Below, in pieces: positions 24,508 to 32,913 of a DNA stretch of 64,000 nucleotides (position 1 is the first letter of the stretch; each line of letters starts with the position of its first letter). The translations under genes and the position numbers were made by a program. The notes under the pieces are model-generated. The model ran no database searches and was not told the origin of the DNA. It saw only the letters and a list, made by a program, of their open reading frames with translations. Source of the DNA: CBDCPI01 sp965220245 (GTDB lineage: Bacteria; Chloroflexota; Dehalococcoidia; Lucifugimonadales; UBA3495); NCBI GenBank assembly GCA_965220245.1, contig CBDCPI010000011.1, positions 310,001-374,000 of the forward strand, in the 5' to 3' direction.

Positions 24508-25518
24508 ATGAAGTTCGGCGTTTTCTACCAGATGCCGTGCGCGGAGCACCAGCGGCCCGCTTCCCGCTACCAGGAAACCATCGGCCAAGTCCAACTGGCC
24601 GACCAATTGGGGTTCGAGTCCGCTTGGTTGGCCGAGTTGCACTTTAACTCGCGCTTTTCGGTAATGCCGGCGCCTTTGATGGTCGCCTCCGCCATCGCCC
24701 AGACCACGACCAGAATCAAGATTGGTACGGCGGTGCACTTGGTGCCGCTGCACCAACCCATCCGGTTGGCCGAAGAAGCGGCCACCTTGGACGTGATGTC
24801 GGAGGGCCGGTCAATTTTTGGCATTGGGCGCGGCGCTATTCCCGCCCATTTCCAAGGCTACGGTATCGACCAAGAGCAGGCCCGAGACCGGTTTCTGGAA
24901 GGGCTGGAGATGGTGCTGGGCATGTGGGCCCAGGAGGAATTTTCCTACCGGGGACGCTACTATCAGGCCGACGGCATCTCCATCGCGCCGCGGCCCGTGC
25001 AGCAGCCGCATCCGCCGGTGTTCATCGCCTCCAACAGTCCAGACACCTTCAACCTCGTTGGTCAGTTGGGTCACAACATCCTGGTGGCGCCCACCATCGT
25101 CACCACCCAAGGCGCTTTGGACGGCCTGGAAACCTACCGGAGGGAGTTGGCGGAGAACGGCCACGACGAGACCAAGCGCAGCGTCAACGTGACCGTTCAT
25201 GTCAATGTCGCCGAGTCTGAGGATGAGGCGCGAAAAGGCTTCGAGAGGACCATTAACAACTACTTGGGTACGCTGCGGGGTGGGTCGGGCCGCGGCTCGG
25301 CGCGGGCTCAATCCCTCAATTACGAAGCAGTGTTGGACGAGTACGCCGCCGTGGGCACCCCGGAGCAGGTCTGCGACCGGCTGCAACAGTTCAGAGACCG
25401 CTACCATCCCCAAGAGTTCATTTGCTGGTTCAACACGGGAGGGATGCTCACCCACGAAGAGGTGAGCGACTCCATGCGTCTCTTCGCCGCGGAAGTCATG
25501 CCCGAGTTCCGGGATTAG
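24508..25518 (+). CDS. LLM class flavin-dependent oxidoreductase (luciferase-like)
   Basis: The 336-residue protein is a bacterial luciferase-like monooxygenase that uses FMNH2 or F420. It begins MKFGVFYQMP, followed by WLAELHFNSRFSVMPAPLMV, the TTRIKIGTAVHLVPLHQPIR strand-helix unit, and GIGRGAIPAHFQGYGI. The substrate is unknown; this family is expanded in SAR202-like Chloroflexota, where it has been linked to degradation of recalcitrant organics. The ATG at 24508 gives the family's usual start; an ATG at 24466 in frame would add 14 residues. rarA follows 26 bases downstream. Confidence 0.9.
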   Translation: MKFGVFYQMPCAEHQRPASRYQETIGQVQLADQLGFESAWLAELHFNSRFSVMPAPLMVASAIAQTTTRIKIGTAVHLVPLHQPIRLAEEAATLDVMSEGRSIFGIGRGAIPAHFQGYGIDQEQARDRFLEGLEMVLGMWAQEEFSYRGRYYQADGISIAPRPVQQPHPPVFIASNSPDTFNLVGQLGHNILVAPTIVTTQGALDGLETYRRELAENGHDETKRSVNVTVHVNVAESEDEARKGFERTINNYLGTLRGGSGRGSARAQSLNYEAVLDEYAAVGTPEQVCDRLQQFRDRYHPQEFICWFNTGGMLTHEEVSDSMRLFAAEVMPEFRD

Positions 25519-25544
25519 CCGGGACTTCCCCAAGGCATGGCCCG

Positions 25545-26888
25545 TTGGCTTCATCTGACTCACTGTTTGAACACCAGCGGAGGGTGCAATTAGAACATGA
25601 CGCGCCCTTGGCCGAACGGATGCGGCCGCGGAGTTTCGAGGAGTTCGTCGGCCAAGAGCAGATCGTAGGCCCGGAGCGGGTATTGCCTCGGGCCATCGCC
25701 GCCGGGCGAGTGCCTTCGTTTATCCTCTGGGGTCCTCCCGGCACCGGCAAGACTACCCTGGCCCAGTTGGTCGCCACCGTCACCAATGCTGTTTTCGAGC
25801 GGTTAAGCGCCGTGACTTCAGGAGTAGCCGACCTCCGGCGCATTGTGGCCGAGGCCCGGGAACGCCAAGGCATGTACCAGCAGTCCACCATCATGTTCGT
25901 GGATGAGATTCACCGGTTCAACAAGGCGCAGCAGGACGTAATCCTGCCCCACGTGGAGAACGGGACCATCACGTTTATTGGCGCCACCACCGAGAACCCG
26001 TCCTTCGAAGTCATTGCCCCACTGCTTTCCCGTAGCCGGGTGTTTGCTCTGCAAAGCCTGGCCCCTAGCGAAGTCGAGACCATCGTCCGCCGGGCTATCG
26101 ATGACCGGGAGCGCGGACTGGGTGAGATGGCCGTGGTCATCGACCAAGACGCCATCGAACACTTGGTGAACATCTCCAACGGCGATCCCCGGGTTGCCCT
26201 CAATGCGCTGGAGACCGCCGCCTTTGCCACCGCCCCGGCCGGGGACGGCGGGCGGCGCATCGATTTAGACACCATCGCCGACGCACTGCAACAACGCTCG
26301 CCCATTTACGATAAGGCCGGCGAGGGGCACTATGACACCATCTCCGCCTTCATCAAGTCGGTGCGCGGGTCTTCACCCGACGGCGCCCTGTACTGGCTGG
26401 CCCGCATGATCGAGTCGGGCGAAGACCCGCTTTTCATCGCCCGGCGGCTGGTGGTGCTGGCGGCGGAGGACATCGGGCTGGCCGAACCCCAAGCGCTGGC
26501 GGTAGCCGTGGCCGCCCAGCAGGCGGTCCACTTCCTGGGCATGCCCGAGGGCCGCATTCCCCTAGCCGAAGCGACGGTATACCTGGCCACCGCCCCGAAG
26601 AGCAACTCGGCTTATATGGCCTTGGAGCAGGCGATGGACGACGTGAAGCGCCAGCCCAACGAACCGGTGCCCTTGCATCTACGTAACGCCGTGACCGGCC
26701 TCATGCGCCAGATGGGATACGGCCGAGACTACAAGTATTCCCACGACTACGAAGGCCACTTCGTCGACCAAGACTTCCTGCCGCCGTCCCTGAAAGACCG
26801 CCGCTACTACCACCCCACCGCCGAAGGCGCGGAGAAAGAGATTGGCGACCGCTTGGAAGAATGGTGGGGTCCCAAGGAAAGCGCTTGA
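25545..26888 (+). CDS. rarA: Replication-associated recombination protein A (AAA+ ATPase)
   Basis: RarA/MgsA is a clamp-loader-like AAA+ ATPase acting at stalled replication forks. The 447-residue protein has the Walker A motif GPPGTGKTT at about 63-71, Walker B FVDEIHRF at about 110-117, sensor 1 FIGATTENPSF, and the RarA C-terminal domain (PIYDKAGEGHYDTISAFIKS, later YKYSHDYEGHFVDQDFLP). Family proteins start close to an LFExxR motif, so the TTG at 25545 (MASSDSLFEHQ) is chosen; AAGG lies about 9 bases upstream. Its stop overlaps the region where the next gene may start. Confidence 0.95.
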   Translation: MASSDSLFEHQRRVQLEHDAPLAERMRPRSFEEFVGQEQIVGPERVLPRAIAAGRVPSFILWGPPGTGKTTLAQLVATVTNAVFERLSAVTSGVADLRRIVAEARERQGMYQQSTIMFVDEIHRFNKAQQDVILPHVENGTITFIGATTENPSFEVIAPLLSRSRVFALQSLAPSEVETIVRRAIDDRERGLGEMAVVIDQDAIEHLVNISNGDPRVALNALETAAFATAPAGDGGRRIDLDTIADALQQRSPIYDKAGEGHYDTISAFIKSVRGSSPDGALYWLARMIESGEDPLFIARRLVVLAAEDIGLAEPQALAVAVAAQQAVHFLGMPEGRIPLAEATVYLATAPKSNSAYMALEQAMDDVKRQPNEPVPLHLRNAVTGLMRQMGYGRDYKYSHDYEGHFVDQDFLPPSLKDRRYYHPTAEGAEKEIGDRLEEWWGPKESA

Positions 26889-28063
26889 TTCTAAAACTCC
26901 CTGTGACCGCTTCGGTTGCCCTGCTGGGGTTGAGCAGTCTGATAGCGTTGGCCTTGGGTTGTCAACAATCGCCTCCAACACTGGCTCCTACAGTGACGCC
27001 GCGCCCGGCGACTCCAACACTGACTCCTACGGCAACGCCGCGCCCGGCGACTGGACTCCGGACGGTGGAGTTGGACCCCGAATACTGGGTATCCCACGCG
27101 GTCGGTCACCAGTATGCTGCAATTGGGCCCGATGGTGAGGTCTACATAGTGGACGTTGACACCGGGGAAAAACGCCAAATCACCAACGACGGGCACAAAA
27201 AGATGGGGGCCGCCTTCTCCGAAAGATACGTGGCTTGGAAGGACCACCGTCGGCAAATTGAATTGGACGACGACGTTGATTCCGGACCCTACGACTTCTC
27301 TGATGATATTTTCGTGCTCGATTTGGCTACCGGCGAACAAAAGCGCATTACCGAGGTCCCGGCTAGGCGCAGGATGCTCAACGTTTCCGGTGACCGGCTG
27401 GTCTGGGCCGACAGGCGGAACGAGACCGGAGAACACTACGTTAACTTCGATATCTACGCCTATGATCTGATTAAGGACCAGGAGATACCAGTGGCCGTCG
27501 CGCCCGGTTCCCAGCAGAGTCTGGCGGTCCACGGCGACACCGTGGTCTGGACTGACAACCGGAACAGCCCCTTGGCGGGTACGCCGAATGGGGACCTGCC
27601 GAGCCCCGGCTGCGGTGAATGTCCGGAGAACCGGTTCGACATCTTCTCCTACGACTTCAGCACCGGTAAGGAGCGGGTGCTGGTCGAGACCGGTTACTTC
27701 AACCAGTGGCCGGCCATCCACGGGGAGCACCTGGCATGGCGGGCTTATGCGCCGGACCGGGAAATGGCTATTAACCTGCTGGACCTAACCACCGGGCGCC
27801 AGAGAACGGTTACAGAGGACAACTCAGTCTGGTATGGGCCGTCATTATCCGATGATTATGTAGTCTGGACGGTCGGATGGTCCTGTGATGTGTTCCCACA
27901 ACAGGCCGAAGGGACTGGCGTTTTCGCTCAGGACCTGAAGACAGGCGAGGTGTGGAAGTTATCAGACCACATTGAGCCGCGAGCCGTAGTTTCCGGCAAT
28001 ATGGTGATCATCATCGAAGGCTGCCACTTTATAGCCAGGGTGTACGCTGTCTTCTTGGAGTGA
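26861..28063 (+). CDS. Lipoprotein with TolB-like beta-propeller repeats
   Basis: The 400-residue protein has a lipoprotein signal ending LALGC at about residue 34, then a Thr/Pro linker (PTVTPRPATPTLTPTATPRP) and a beta-propeller of WD40/TolB type with repeating units such as GEVYIVDVDTGEKRQIT, DIFVLDLATGEQKRIT and ERYVAWKD. It would be anchored outside the cell membrane. Function unknown. The ATG at 26861 overlaps rarA by 28 bp and gives a basic N-terminus; a TTG at 26885, overlapping the rarA stop as TTGA with AAGGA in front, is an equally good start. Confidence 0.8.
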   Translation: MVGSQGKRLILKLPVTASVALLGLSSLIALALGCQQSPPTLAPTVTPRPATPTLTPTATPRPATGLRTVELDPEYWVSHAVGHQYAAIGPDGEVYIVDVDTGEKRQITNDGHKKMGAAFSERYVAWKDHRRQIELDDDVDSGPYDFSDDIFVLDLATGEQKRITEVPARRRMLNVSGDRLVWADRRNETGEHYVNFDIYAYDLIKDQEIPVAVAPGSQQSLAVHGDTVVWTDNRNSPLAGTPNGDLPSPGCGECPENRFDIFSYDFSTGKERVLVETGYFNQWPAIHGEHLAWRAYAPDREMAINLLDLTTGRQRTVTEDNSVWYGPSLSDDYVVWTVGWSCDVFPQQAEGTGVFAQDLKTGEVWKLSDHIEPRAVVSGNMVIIIEGCHFIARVYAVFLE

Positions 28064-28080
28064 TATGGTACATTAGGGCT

Positions 28081-28437
28081 ATGCACAGAGCAGCGAAGCA
28101 AATACCGGTAATTTGGAGAACCGAGCAGTCCGTCGCCAACCGGCTCCTTGGGGAGACCGGACGTCCTTTGCTTGATCAGTTGCTGGCCGAAACCCAGACC
28201 GTCGCAGCCAAGCGAAAGTGGCCTCTGCAGAAGATTAAAGTCGAGCATTACCAAGACCCGGAAGTTGATTGGGAATATCTGGTGCTAACTCTCGACTTCG
28301 ACTGTCCGCGTCCCGAAGCGAAGAAGCTGTGGGTAAACTATCTGGAGGTGGTCGGGGCAATGGATGACGGACTGGAGGGCACAGCGAAGGACATATTCAC
28401 CAAGATGATCTACTATGACTTCGAGAGCGACCCCTAG
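28081..28437 (+). CDS. Unknown protein, first gene of a HEPN-associated pair (copy 1)
   Basis: I do not recognise this 118-residue family. It is acidic with a distinctive core KVEHYQDPEVDWEYLVLTLD and FDCPRPEAKKLW. A paralogue at 30064 is closely similar over its whole length. Its last 23 bases overlap the start of the HEPN gene downstream in another frame; the paralogue keeps the same overlap with its own HEPN remnant. The fixed overlap suggests that the two products act together, perhaps as a toxin-antitoxin or regulatory pair. Confidence 0.68.
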   Translation: MHRAAKQIPVIWRTEQSVANRLLGETGRPLLDQLLAETQTVAAKRKWPLQKIKVEHYQDPEVDWEYLVLTLDFDCPRPEAKKLWVNYLEVVGAMDDGLEGTAKDIFTKMIYYDFESDP

Positions 28438-28810
28438 CTTCGAAGCCATTGACCCGTCCTCGTATCTTGCTCTGGCTATCGACCTTGCCGAGACGCAAAC
28501 AGAGGCGGCACGGCGTTCTGCAGTAGACCGGGCGTATTACGCGGCATTTCTGACGGTGCGGGATACGTTAGTAGAGAAGGGCTATGCGAGCTTTCCTGCA
28601 AGATCACAGGCACATGTCCAAGCCGCTGAGGCGTTAAACCAAATTATCAGGGCCCCGGCTCAGGAATTAGCTATTCTAAGACGGGCTCGAAACCGGCTCA
28701 CGTATCAGCCGGGGCGCCAGACTCTCCCTCGCGGCCAGTCTATTGCCGAGTTGCTTGATTCCGCCCGCGCTGTGATAGACGAGGTCCGTTCCTTGCCGGG
28801 CAATCGTTAA
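28415..28810 (+). CDS. HEPN-domain-like protein (copy 1)
   Basis: The 131-residue helical protein has the HEPN-type first helices (SSYLALAIDLAE, then RRSAVDRAYYAAFLTVRDTL) and a late helix LAILRRARNRLTYQPGRQTL. HEPN proteins are often RNases in toxin-antitoxin systems using an R-x4-6-H motif; here the equivalent is RNRLTY, with Tyr where His is expected, so nuclease activity is doubtful. The start ATG lies inside the upstream gene. A deleted copy of the same gene is at 30404-30630. Confidence 0.7.
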   Translation: MTSRATPSFEAIDPSSYLALAIDLAETQTEAARRSAVDRAYYAAFLTVRDTLVEKGYASFPARSQAHVQAAEALNQIIRAPAQELAILRRARNRLTYQPGRQTLPRGQSIAELLDSARAVIDEVRSLPGNR

Positions 28811-28874
28811 CTACTCAATACTCCCACGATTGCGGAAGCCCGTAACCGTAACACCGGCTGCGGCCAGAAAAACC

Positions 28875-29762
28875 TTAGTCAATGGCGAACACCGCCGGCA
28901 CCGTGAGCCGGAGGCTTAGTTCGCCGCGGCTAATTGGAGTCGAGGAGTCGAACCCTCCGGCTGACAACGCGGCGGCCTCTGTCACCCGAGTCGGCGCGGA
29001 AACTCCGCCGGTCTCGGTCAGGTAAATCAAGCCATCCAGCTCAACTCCGGTTAGTTCGGCATAGTGTTGGGCCTTGTCCATTGCGTTCCGTACTGCCGCT
29101 TCCCTGAGTTGACTCACGAACGGGGACTGGTCTTCTACGGTAAAGCTGATCCCATGTATTCGCGTGGCATTCCCGCCAGCGTCGGCCAAGCTGTCTATGA
29201 TCTCGCCGATGCCGTCCAGATCGCGGACCTTGATGGTGACCGAATTGCTCACCCGGTACCCGATTAGCTCTTGGGCCCCTTCAGAGTATATATAGTTTGG
29301 CCAGATGTTGAACGAGGTCGTCTGAATATCTTCATCGGCCAGGCCGTGTTCCTTGGCGGCGGCGATTATGGCGTCCATCGCGGTCGCCGCCTCTCGGCGC
29401 GCTGCCGAAACCGTTCCGCCTTGGGTTTCCACGCCGATGTTCAACACCGCCAGGTCGGGCGGCAAGGTAATACTTCCTTCTCCGTTAACCGAGATACCCA
29501 TCCGCGAGCTTGGTGCCCGCGCGTAGGTGACGGACGGGTCCGCTGGACTAGCCGGGGCCGCCAGTCCCGCAGCCTCCGTGCTGGAGGTACTCACCTTAAG
29601 CGATGCCGGGTTACTGTTGGACGTAGTGGCTAGGCCCGTCCACCGCGCGCTTCCGGATGATATGGCGGCCACTGGCTCGTTGGCGCCCGCAGCGCCGCAG
29701 GCCACGAGCAGCGTCATTACTAGAACCAGTGCCAAGCAGACTGCCCCAGTCTTGATGGTCAT
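28875..29762 (-). CDS. SIMPL (DUF541) domain lipoprotein
   Basis: The 295-residue protein begins MTIKTGAVCLALVLVMTLLV then AC, a lipoprotein signal with the lipobox LLVAC, followed by a Ser/Ala-rich linker to about 90 and a SIMPL domain: ISVNGEGSITLPPDLAVLNI, then GGTVSAARREAATAMDAIIA and a C-terminal RGELSLRLTVPAVF strand. SIMPL proteins are periplasmic or surface proteins of loosely defined function (stress defence, interaction with signalling molecules). GGGAGG 9 bases before the ATG at 29762 fixes the start. It sits between the two copies of the HEPN pair. Confidence 0.85.
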   Translation of the reverse strand: MTIKTGAVCLALVLVMTLLVACGAAGANEPVAAISSGSARWTGLATTSNSNPASLKVSTSSTEAAGLAAPASPADPSVTYARAPSSRMGISVNGEGSITLPPDLAVLNIGVETQGGTVSAARREAATAMDAIIAAAKEHGLADEDIQTTSFNIWPNYIYSEGAQELIGYRVSNSVTIKVRDLDGIGEIIDSLADAGGNATRIHGISFTVEDQSPFVSQLREAAVRNAMDKAQHYAELTGVELDGLIYLTETGGVSAPTRVTEAAALSAGGFDSSTPISRGELSLRLTVPAVFAID

Positions 29763-30063
29763 TACTGATTGCCTCCCTGCCGTTTCGAGTGCCGAATCTT
29801 GGGTTTTGCGATGTTGGTCTGAGCGTAATACGCGGCGGACCGCCGAATGGTTCTCGGAGTGCCACACTCCTTGGTACGGGGCCTTGAGCCAGCATACCTC
29901 GGTATAATACAACATCTGACCGGAAAAATGCGTTGGAGACAGACATGGGGAGCAGGGCAAACGGGTCTTAAGCCCGAGACGGGCGGCTGAGGTGGAACGA
30001 GGTTCCGGCTGGCAGCGCTAGACGCGGGCAATGCGTCGGCGTAGATTAGATATCGTGAAAGCC

Positions 30064-30426
30064 ATGAATAAAGCAGCAACGGAAATACCGGTTAGGTGGG
30101 AAACAAAACGTGCAGTGGCCGACCGCCTGCTGGGGGACGCTGGCCGTCCCCTGCTGGACCAATTGCTCGAACAGACCAAGCAGGTTGCTGCCAAGCATCA
30201 GTGGCCGCTGAAAAGGATCAGAGTCGAGCATTACCAAGACCCAGAAGTGGACTGGGAGTACATGCTGGTGACTTTGGACTTCGACTGCTCCCGGGCCGAT
30301 GCGGAACCGCTTTTTTGGGACAGTTACATAAAGAACGTCGTTGGAGCCATGCACAAGGGACTCGAAGGCCTGGAAAAGGACATATTCTCAAGTAAGATAT
30401 CCTATGAACTCGAGAGCGATCCGTAG
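30064..30426 (+). CDS. Unknown protein, first gene of a HEPN-associated pair (copy 2)
   Basis: This 120-residue protein is a paralogue of the gene at 28081. The shared core reads RVEHYQDPEVDWEYMLVTLD and both end in ESDP. The frame is intact although its HEPN partner downstream has lost its middle, so the first gene may be kept for its own sake or the deletion is recent. If the pair is a toxin-antitoxin module, loss of the HEPN part with retention of this one would fit this being the antitoxin. Confidence 0.68.
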   Translation: MNKAATEIPVRWETKRAVADRLLGDAGRPLLDQLLEQTKQVAAKHQWPLKRIRVEHYQDPEVDWEYMLVTLDFDCSRADAEPLFWDSYIKNVVGAMHKGLEGLEKDIFSSKISYELESDP

Positions 30427-30630
30427 CTTTGATGCGGTTGCACCGCTCTCGTATCTTACATTGGCTATGGAACTGGCGGAGTAAGATTAACCACTCTAAG
30501 GCGAGTGCGGAACCGGCTCACATATCAAACGGGCCGTACGAATCTCCCCAATGGGCAGTCTCTACAAGGGTTGCTCGATTCGCCCCGTGTGGTGATAGAG
30601 TCAGTGCAGGAGCTGCCCGTAAATTCTTAG
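30404..30630 (+). pseudogene. HEPN-like gene (copy 2), internal deletion
   Basis: The start ATG at 30404 overlaps the previous gene exactly as in copy 1. The frame reads MNSRAIRSFDAVAPLSYLTL then AMELAE and stops. After the stop, another frame continues LTTLRRVRNRLTYQTGRTNL ... LLDSPRVVIE to a TAG at 30628-30630, matching the C-terminal third of the gene at 28415. About 60 codons in between, including the AYYAAF helix, are gone. No functional HEPN domain can be made. Confidence 0.8.
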
Positions 30631-30651
30631 CAAGTACGTCGACGGCCAGTA

Positions 30652-31131
30652 TTACCGGCGCCCGGCACCGCTTAGGTCAACCACCTCCGCGCCCGTGGCC
30701 GATACCAAATCTACCGGTGCAATCATAATCTCCTGCCCCCAGACCCCCGCGCCTACTCCCAATACCTCCTCGTCCATCAGGCAGGCGTCCAGCAAAGAAC
30801 GGAAGCCCGGGGGTTGCCAGTGGAAGGGCGGGATGGAGCCGATTTCGTAGCCGGTGATTTCTTTGACCGCGGCCGGGTCGGCCAGCTTGATGTCGCGGGA
30901 GCCTAGGGCCTTCTTGAGGCGGCCGGAAATGGCCGACTTGTCGCCGCCCAGCATGACCAAGGCGTGTTCACCGGCGCCGGTGCGGAAGATGAGCGTCTTG
31001 ACCATTTGCGACTCGTGGTAGCCCAAGGCGTGGGCCACGCTGGCCGCGCCTTTGGGGGTGTCGGGCGAGAAGGTGGTCCGCTGGTGCGGGACGCCGTATT
31101 CTTCCAAGAAGCGGTGGGCGGGCAAGTCCAT
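30652..31131 (-). CDS. YbaK/aminoacyl-tRNA deacylase-like editing protein
   Basis: The 159-residue protein has the YbaK/ProX fold: SPDTPKGAASVAHALGY then QMVKTLIFRTGAGEHALVML, LADPAAVKEITGYEIGSIPP and the closing VDLVSATGAEVVDL. These free-standing domains hydrolyse mischarged tRNAs, such as Cys-tRNAPro or Ala-tRNAPro. The conserved Lys of VKTLIFR and the GYEIGSIPP loop of the active site are present. The exact tRNA cannot be read from the sequence. It follows a small membrane protein gene and the isochorismatase gene on the same strand and is likely cotranscribed. Confidence 0.87.
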   Translation of the reverse strand: MDLPAHRFLEEYGVPHQRTTFSPDTPKGAASVAHALGYHESQMVKTLIFRTGAGEHALVMLGGDKSAISGRLKKALGSRDIKLADPAAVKEITGYEIGSIPPFHWQPPGFRSLLDACLMDEEVLGVGAGVWGQEIMIAPVDLVSATGAEVVDLSGAGRR

Positions 31132-31155
31132 CTATCCTCCGAACTTCTACTCCTG

Positions 31156-31314
31156 CTAGTAAGCATCCGGGAACACATGGTCCCGGAGGGCGTGGTAGAT
31201 AACGTGGCCGATGGCGATGGCCAGGGCCCAAAAGGCGATGGTCCGCGTCCGTACCCGGCGGGACCTGCTCCCGGCGTTTTCGGCGGGCTCTTTTTCCGTA
31301 GGCCCGTCGTTCAT
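31156..31314 (-). CDS. Small single-span membrane protein, unknown
   Basis: A 52-residue frame starts at the ATG at 31314, which overlaps the isochorismatase stop as ATGA. It reads MNDGPTEKEPAENAGSRSRR, a basic stretch, then IAFWALAIAIGHVIYHALRD and VFPDAY. One membrane helix with a positively charged inner side is clear. The stop-start overlap is the main evidence that it is translated. Function unknown. Confidence 0.6.
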   Translation of the reverse strand: MNDGPTEKEPAENAGSRSRRVRTRTIAFWALAIAIGHVIYHALRDHVFPDAY

Positions 31315-31901
31315 CCGCCGCCCAGCGCGGCGATGACGTCCGCCGACTGCACCACCTCGGCTTGGCGGGGAAATATCCGCTCAGTGAGGAACTGGTGAAC
31401 CTCCGGGTCCGAATCCGAGCAGCAGTCCTCCACCACGTACAGGTTGAAGTCGAGATCGGAGGCGTAGCGCAGGGTGGACAGCACCACGCCGCTGGTGGCG
31501 TAGCCCAGGATGATCAGGTTGCGGATGTCGTTGGCCCGCAGCACTACGTCGAGGCCAGTGCCGTACAGGGCGTTGACCCGGTGCTTGCCCACCACCACCT
31601 CGCCCTCGGCGGGCCGCACCGCCGGGTGGATGACGGCCAGCGGGTCGAACACCGCCGGCTGCCCTGAGGCCTTGCGCTGGCTGAAGGTCTTGTTCCGTTC
31701 GCCGATCTCCACGTAGCCGGGCCGGAACACCGTGGCGCAATAGCACAACAGCACCCCGGCCTCCCGCGCCGCCTGTTGCAGCGCGGCCGTCTTCTCCACC
31801 ACTCCGCGCTCGACGGCGTGGGGTACGGTGTTCATCATTTCGGCGTAAAAGTCGGCGATCAATAGAGCGGTTGATTGGTGGTCCAAGGCAATACTGTCCA
31901 T
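31311..31901 (-). CDS. Isochorismatase-like hydrolase without the catalytic cysteine
   Basis: The 196-residue protein has the isochorismatase-like fold: TALLIADFYAEMMN with the conserved Asp, the VVVGKHRVNALYGTGLDVVL region with the conserved Lys, and LGYATSGVVLSTLRYASDLD. Cysteine hydrolases of this family carry Cys where this protein has the first Val of GVVLST; true isochorismatases also lack it. So this is either a Cys-independent hydrolase or an isochorismatase-type enzyme. AGGAGGT 9 bases before the ATG at 31901 sets the start. It is transcribed divergently from the ABC transporter. Confidence 0.83.
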   Translation of the reverse strand: MDSIALDHQSTALLIADFYAEMMNTVPHAVERGVVEKTAALQQAAREAGVLLCYCATVFRPGYVEIGERNKTFSQRKASGQPAVFDPLAVIHPAVRPAEGEVVVGKHRVNALYGTGLDVVLRANDIRNLIILGYATSGVVLSTLRYASDLDFNLYVVEDCCSDSDPEVHQFLTERIFPRQAEVVQSADVIAALGGG

Positions 31902-31923
31902 GATCTGTTGACCTCCTGAGCCA

Positions 31924-31949
31924 ATTATATAACGGATGCCGGTTATACT
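31924..31949. promoter_or_regulatory. Divergent promoter region (isochorismatase / ABC transporter)
   Basis: The 67-base gap between the divergent genes holds TATAAT on the minus strand (31924-31929) pointing to the isochorismatase gene, and TATACT on the plus strand (31944-31949) pointing to the ABC ATPase gene, whose GTG lies 19 bases beyond. No clear -35 boxes are seen. Both leaders would be short. Confidence 0.5.
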
Positions 31950-31968
31950 AGAGGTAAGAAGGTGAGTT

Positions 31969-32913
31969 GTGAACGATCTCGTGATCCAGACCGACCGGTT
32001 GACCAAGCGCTACGGCCAAGTCTTGGCCGTCGACGGCCTGTCAATGGACGTACCCCGCGGCCGCATCTTTGGGCTGCTGGGCCCCAACGGCTCCGGCAAG
32101 ACGACGGTGATGAGCCTGCTGCTGGGGCTGGTCCGGCCCACGGCAGGCAGTTTCAAGCTGTTCGGTTCTGCCCAAAACCACGAAGACGCTCTGCACCGCG
32201 TCGGGGCCATCATCGAAACGCCTTCATTTTACCCCTACCTTTCCGGACGCCGTAACCTGACCTATTTTCAGGGTATTTCGGGCCGGGGCGACCCCGGCCA
32301 ATTGACCGGTTTGCTGGAAAGGGTGGGCTTGGCCGAGCGGGCGAATGACAAGTTCCAGACCTATTCCCTAGGCATGAAGCAGCGGCTGGGGCTGGCTTAC
32401 TCCCTGCTGGGCGACCCCGAACTGCTGTTCTTGGATGAGCCCACCAACGGGATGGACCCGGCGGGCATGGCCGAAGTCCGCGACCTGATTCGCGGCTTGG
32501 GAACGGAAGGCCGCACGGTGCTCCTTTCCAGCCACTTGCTGAACGAGGTGGAGCAGGTCTGCGATAGCCTGGCCATACTCTCCCGGGGCAAGCTGATTGC
32601 CCAAGGCGACGTCGCGGCCCTGCTCCGCGGCAGCGGCCAGATTCGCCTGCATACTACCGACGACGCCAAGGCGGCTGAGATTCTCGCAGCGTTGGACTGG
32701 GTCGAGGATGTGGTCCAAGAAAACGGGGCCCTAATCTTGAACGCCGCCAGCGAGCGTTCTTGGGAGGTGACGGCTGTGCTTAGCCGGTCGCAGGTGTACG
32801 TCGCGGAGATGACCGCCTCGCAAAGGTCCCTCGAAGAATACTTCCTCGACGTCACCGGGCACGACATAACTGGATACGATGAGGGAGGAGCCGGATGGTC
32901 GCCCACGTCCTGA
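31969..32913 (+). CDS. ABC transporter ATP-binding protein
   Basis: The 314-residue ATPase has Walker A GPNGSGKTT at about 38-46, the Q-loop region, the ABC signature YSLGMKQRLGLAYS, Walker B LLFLDEPTNGMDP and the H-loop LLSSHLLNE. The C-terminal extension after about 215 is typical of the DrrA/CcmA/NatA type that drive ABC-2 exporters for drugs, lipids or Na+. The start is GTG at 31969 with AAGGTGAG just upstream. It overlaps the permease gene by 19 bp; the pair forms a complete exporter of unknown cargo. Confidence 0.93.
   Translation: MNDLVIQTDRLTKRYGQVLAVDGLSMDVPRGRIFGLLGPNGSGKTTVMSLLLGLVRPTAGSFKLFGSAQNHEDALHRVGAIIETPSFYPYLSGRRNLTYFQGISGRGDPGQLTGLLERVGLAERANDKFQTYSLGMKQRLGLAYSLLGDPELLFLDEPTNGMDPAGMAEVRDLIRGLGTEGRTVLLSSHLLNEVEQVCDSLAILSRGKLIAQGDVAALLRGSGQIRLHTTDDAKAAEILAALDWVEDVVQENGALILNAASERSWEVTAVLSRSQVYVAEMTASQRSLEEYFLDVTGHDITGYDEGGAGWSPTS

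Noticed and set aside
24605..24625. A tRNA T-loop (GGGGTTCGAGTCCG)
   Set aside because: It lies inside the LLM gene reading GFESAWL and no acceptor or anticodon arms fit around it.
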